The notes under the pieces are model-generated. The model saw only the letters and a program-made list of their open reading frames with translations. It did not search any database and was not told the DNA's origin. DNA of 5,871 nt. Source: Opacimonas sp964559075. Its GTDB lineage: Bacteria > Pseudomonadota > Gammaproteobacteria > Enterobacterales > Alteromonadaceae. The translations under genes and the position numbers were made by a program. The DNA is taken from assembly GCA_964559075.1 (NCBI GenBank), contig CAZLGJ010000144.1:1-5871 (forward strand). Direction: 5' to 3'. This document shows, one piece after another, positions 4,900 to 5,871 of the stretch (its first letter is position 1; each line of letters opens with the position of its first letter).

Positions 4900-5724
4900 T
4901 TACTCAGCAGCACGCAATAACTCATTGATGCCGACTTTGGCGCGAGTTTTAGCGTCGACTTTTTTGACGATGATAGCTGCGTAGAGTGAGTAGGTGCCAC
5001 ACTTACTTGGCAACGAGCCAGATACCACAACTGAGCCAGCAGGTACACGACCGTAGTGGATCTCACCAGTTTCGCGATCAAAAATACGCGTGCTTTGACC
5101 GATATACACGCCCATAGAGATCACCGCACCTTCTTCAACAATCACGCCTTCAACGATCTCTGAACGCGCTCCGATGAAACAATTATCTTCAATAATAGTT
5201 GGGTTAGCTTGGAGTGGTTCAAGCACTCCGCCGATGCCAACACCGCCAGATAAGTGAACGTTTTTACCAATTTGTGCGCATGAACCAACTGTAGCCCAAG
5301 TATCCACCATAGTGCCTTCATCGACATAGGCGCCAATGTTGACGTAAGAAGGCATCAAGACCGCATTTTTACCAATAAAAGTACCGGTGCGAACAGCCGC
5401 TGGCGGAACGACGCGCGCGCCATCACGGGCAAAGTCTGCCGCGGTATAATCTGTGTATTTCAGAGGCACTTTGTCAAAATACTTGCTTTCAGCACCTTCA
5501 ATGACATCGTTGTTATAACAGCGAAAATATAATAATACGGCTTTTTTTAGCCATTGGTGAACGACCCACTCCCCGTCGATCTTTTCAGCAACGCGTGCTT
5601 CACCAGAGTTGAGTAGAGCGATAGCATCATTGACGGCCTGTTTGATGTCGTCACTGACAGTGCTTGGAGAAATGGTATCGCGCGCATCAAATGCCGCTTC
5701 GATAGTAGATTGTAAGTTTGCCAT
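4900..5724 (-). CDS. dapD: 2,3,4,5-tetrahydropyridine-2,6-dicarboxylate N-succinyltransferase DapD
   Basis: A 274-residue protein, the same length as E. coli DapD. It transfers succinyl from succinyl-CoA to tetrahydrodipicolinate, an early step of the succinylase branch that makes meso-diaminopimelate for peptidoglycan and lysine. Visible parts: a helical N-terminal domain with VAEKIDGEWVVHQWLKKAVL (45-64); then a left-handed beta-helix built from hexapeptide repeats (about 108-225), including VNIGAYVDEGTMVDTWATVG (128-147); then a C-terminal domain with YSLYAAIIVKKVDAKTR (245-261). Asp141 and Glu189 match the catalytic pair described for mycobacterial DapD, allowing for alignment by eye. The family works as a cytoplasmic trimer. 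The start lies 21 bases after the glnD stop, so the two are likely co-transcribed. The ribosome binding site is weak: GGAAAAAG lies further upstream than usual. Confidence 0.97.
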   Translation of the reverse strand: MANLQSTIEAAFDARDTISPSTVSDDIKQAVNDAIALLNSGEARVAEKIDGEWVVHQWLKKAVLLYFRCYNNDVIEGAESKYFDKVPLKYTDYTAADFARDGARVVPPAAVRTGTFIGKNAVLMPSYVNIGAYVDEGTMVDTWATVGSCAQIGKNVHLSGGVGIGGVLEPLQANPTIIEDNCFIGARSEIVEGVIVEEGAVISMGVYIGQSTRIFDRETGEIHYGRVPAGSVVVSGSLPSKCGTYSLYAAIIVKKVDAKTRAKVGINELLRAAE

Positions 5725-5745
5725 AAATGTATTACTTTTTCCGAT

Positions 5746-5871
5746 TTAGTGTTCTGCTTGATCAAGCGTTGTGATGATCCGCTTCTTTAAAGCGAGTTGA
5801 GTTTCTGTACTGAGGGCTCTTCCATGTGCGTCACTGACTATAAACACGTCTTCTGCGCGCTCTCCAATGGT
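5746..5871 (-). CDS. glnD: GlnD C-terminus (PII uridylyltransferase/uridylyl-removing enzyme), partial
   Basis: Only the last 41 codons are in the window; the gene continues past the right edge. The peptide TIGERAEDVFIVSDAHGRAL, followed by STETQLALKKRIITTLDQAEH and a TAA stop, matches the end of GlnD (E. coli: FGERVEDLFIIATADRRALN). It forms the last strands and helix of the second ACT domain, which in GlnD senses glutamine and controls uridylylation of PII proteins. It lies 21 bases upstream of dapD on the same strand. A glnD-dapD arrangement is common in gammaproteobacteria. Confidence 0.93.
   Translation of the reverse strand, partial: TIGERAEDVFIVSDAHGRALSTETQLALKKRIITTLDQAEH

Overview
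The window looks like a housekeeping stretch of a marine-type gammaproteobacterium, most likely from Alteromonadales (Shewanella-like) or a near relative. The evidence is the gene set syd, csrB-type RNA, truC, yqcA, dapD, glnD, the DUF3301/DUF3549-type pair, and a 274-residue DapD close to the enterobacterial and Shewanella forms. Base composition is moderate and fairly even. I see no insertion sequence, integrase, tRNA, CRISPR array or phage gene. The genus cannot be fixed by eye.

Layout. (1) Positions 8-532, +: syd, a cytoplasmic factor that interacts with SecY. (2) 507-809, -: a small putative DNA-binding/coiled-coil protein whose 3' end overlaps syd by 26 bases. (3) 966-1616, +: a GNAT-family acetyltransferase, read from an internal ATG with a good ribosome binding site. 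(4) 1617-1824: a protein-free control region with several short repeats. (5) About 1825-2177, +: a non-coding RNA of the CsrB/RsmB type, with 23 GGA motifs in about 350 nt, several of them in hairpin loops, closed by a strong intrinsic terminator. (6) 2196-3538, -: a two-gene unit, a DUF3549-like protein followed by a small membrane-anchored DUF3301-like protein, coupled by an ATGA overlap. (7) 3602-4804, +: truC and yqcA, a tRNA pseudouridine synthase and a short-chain flavodoxin. (8) 4854-4880: a hairpin terminator between convergent genes. (9) 4900-5871, -: dapD and the 3' end of glnD.

How the parts fit. The most important element is the CsrB-like RNA, which protein-based gene finding would miss. 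In E. coli csrB lies between syd and yqcC-truC-yqcA, so the neighbourhood supports the identity independently of the GGA motifs. Such RNAs sequester the translational regulator CsrA and are normally switched on by a BarA/UvrY (GacS/GacA)-type two-component system. The other genes are separate housekeeping functions: membrane protein export quality (syd), tRNA modification (truC), electron transfer (yqcA), lysine/diaminopimelate synthesis (dapD) and nitrogen sensing (glnD). No wholly new system is evident. The best leads are the CsrB-like RNA with its upstream control region, the conserved but uncharacterised DUF3549/DUF3301 pair, and the lineage-specific changes around the syd-csrB-truC core.
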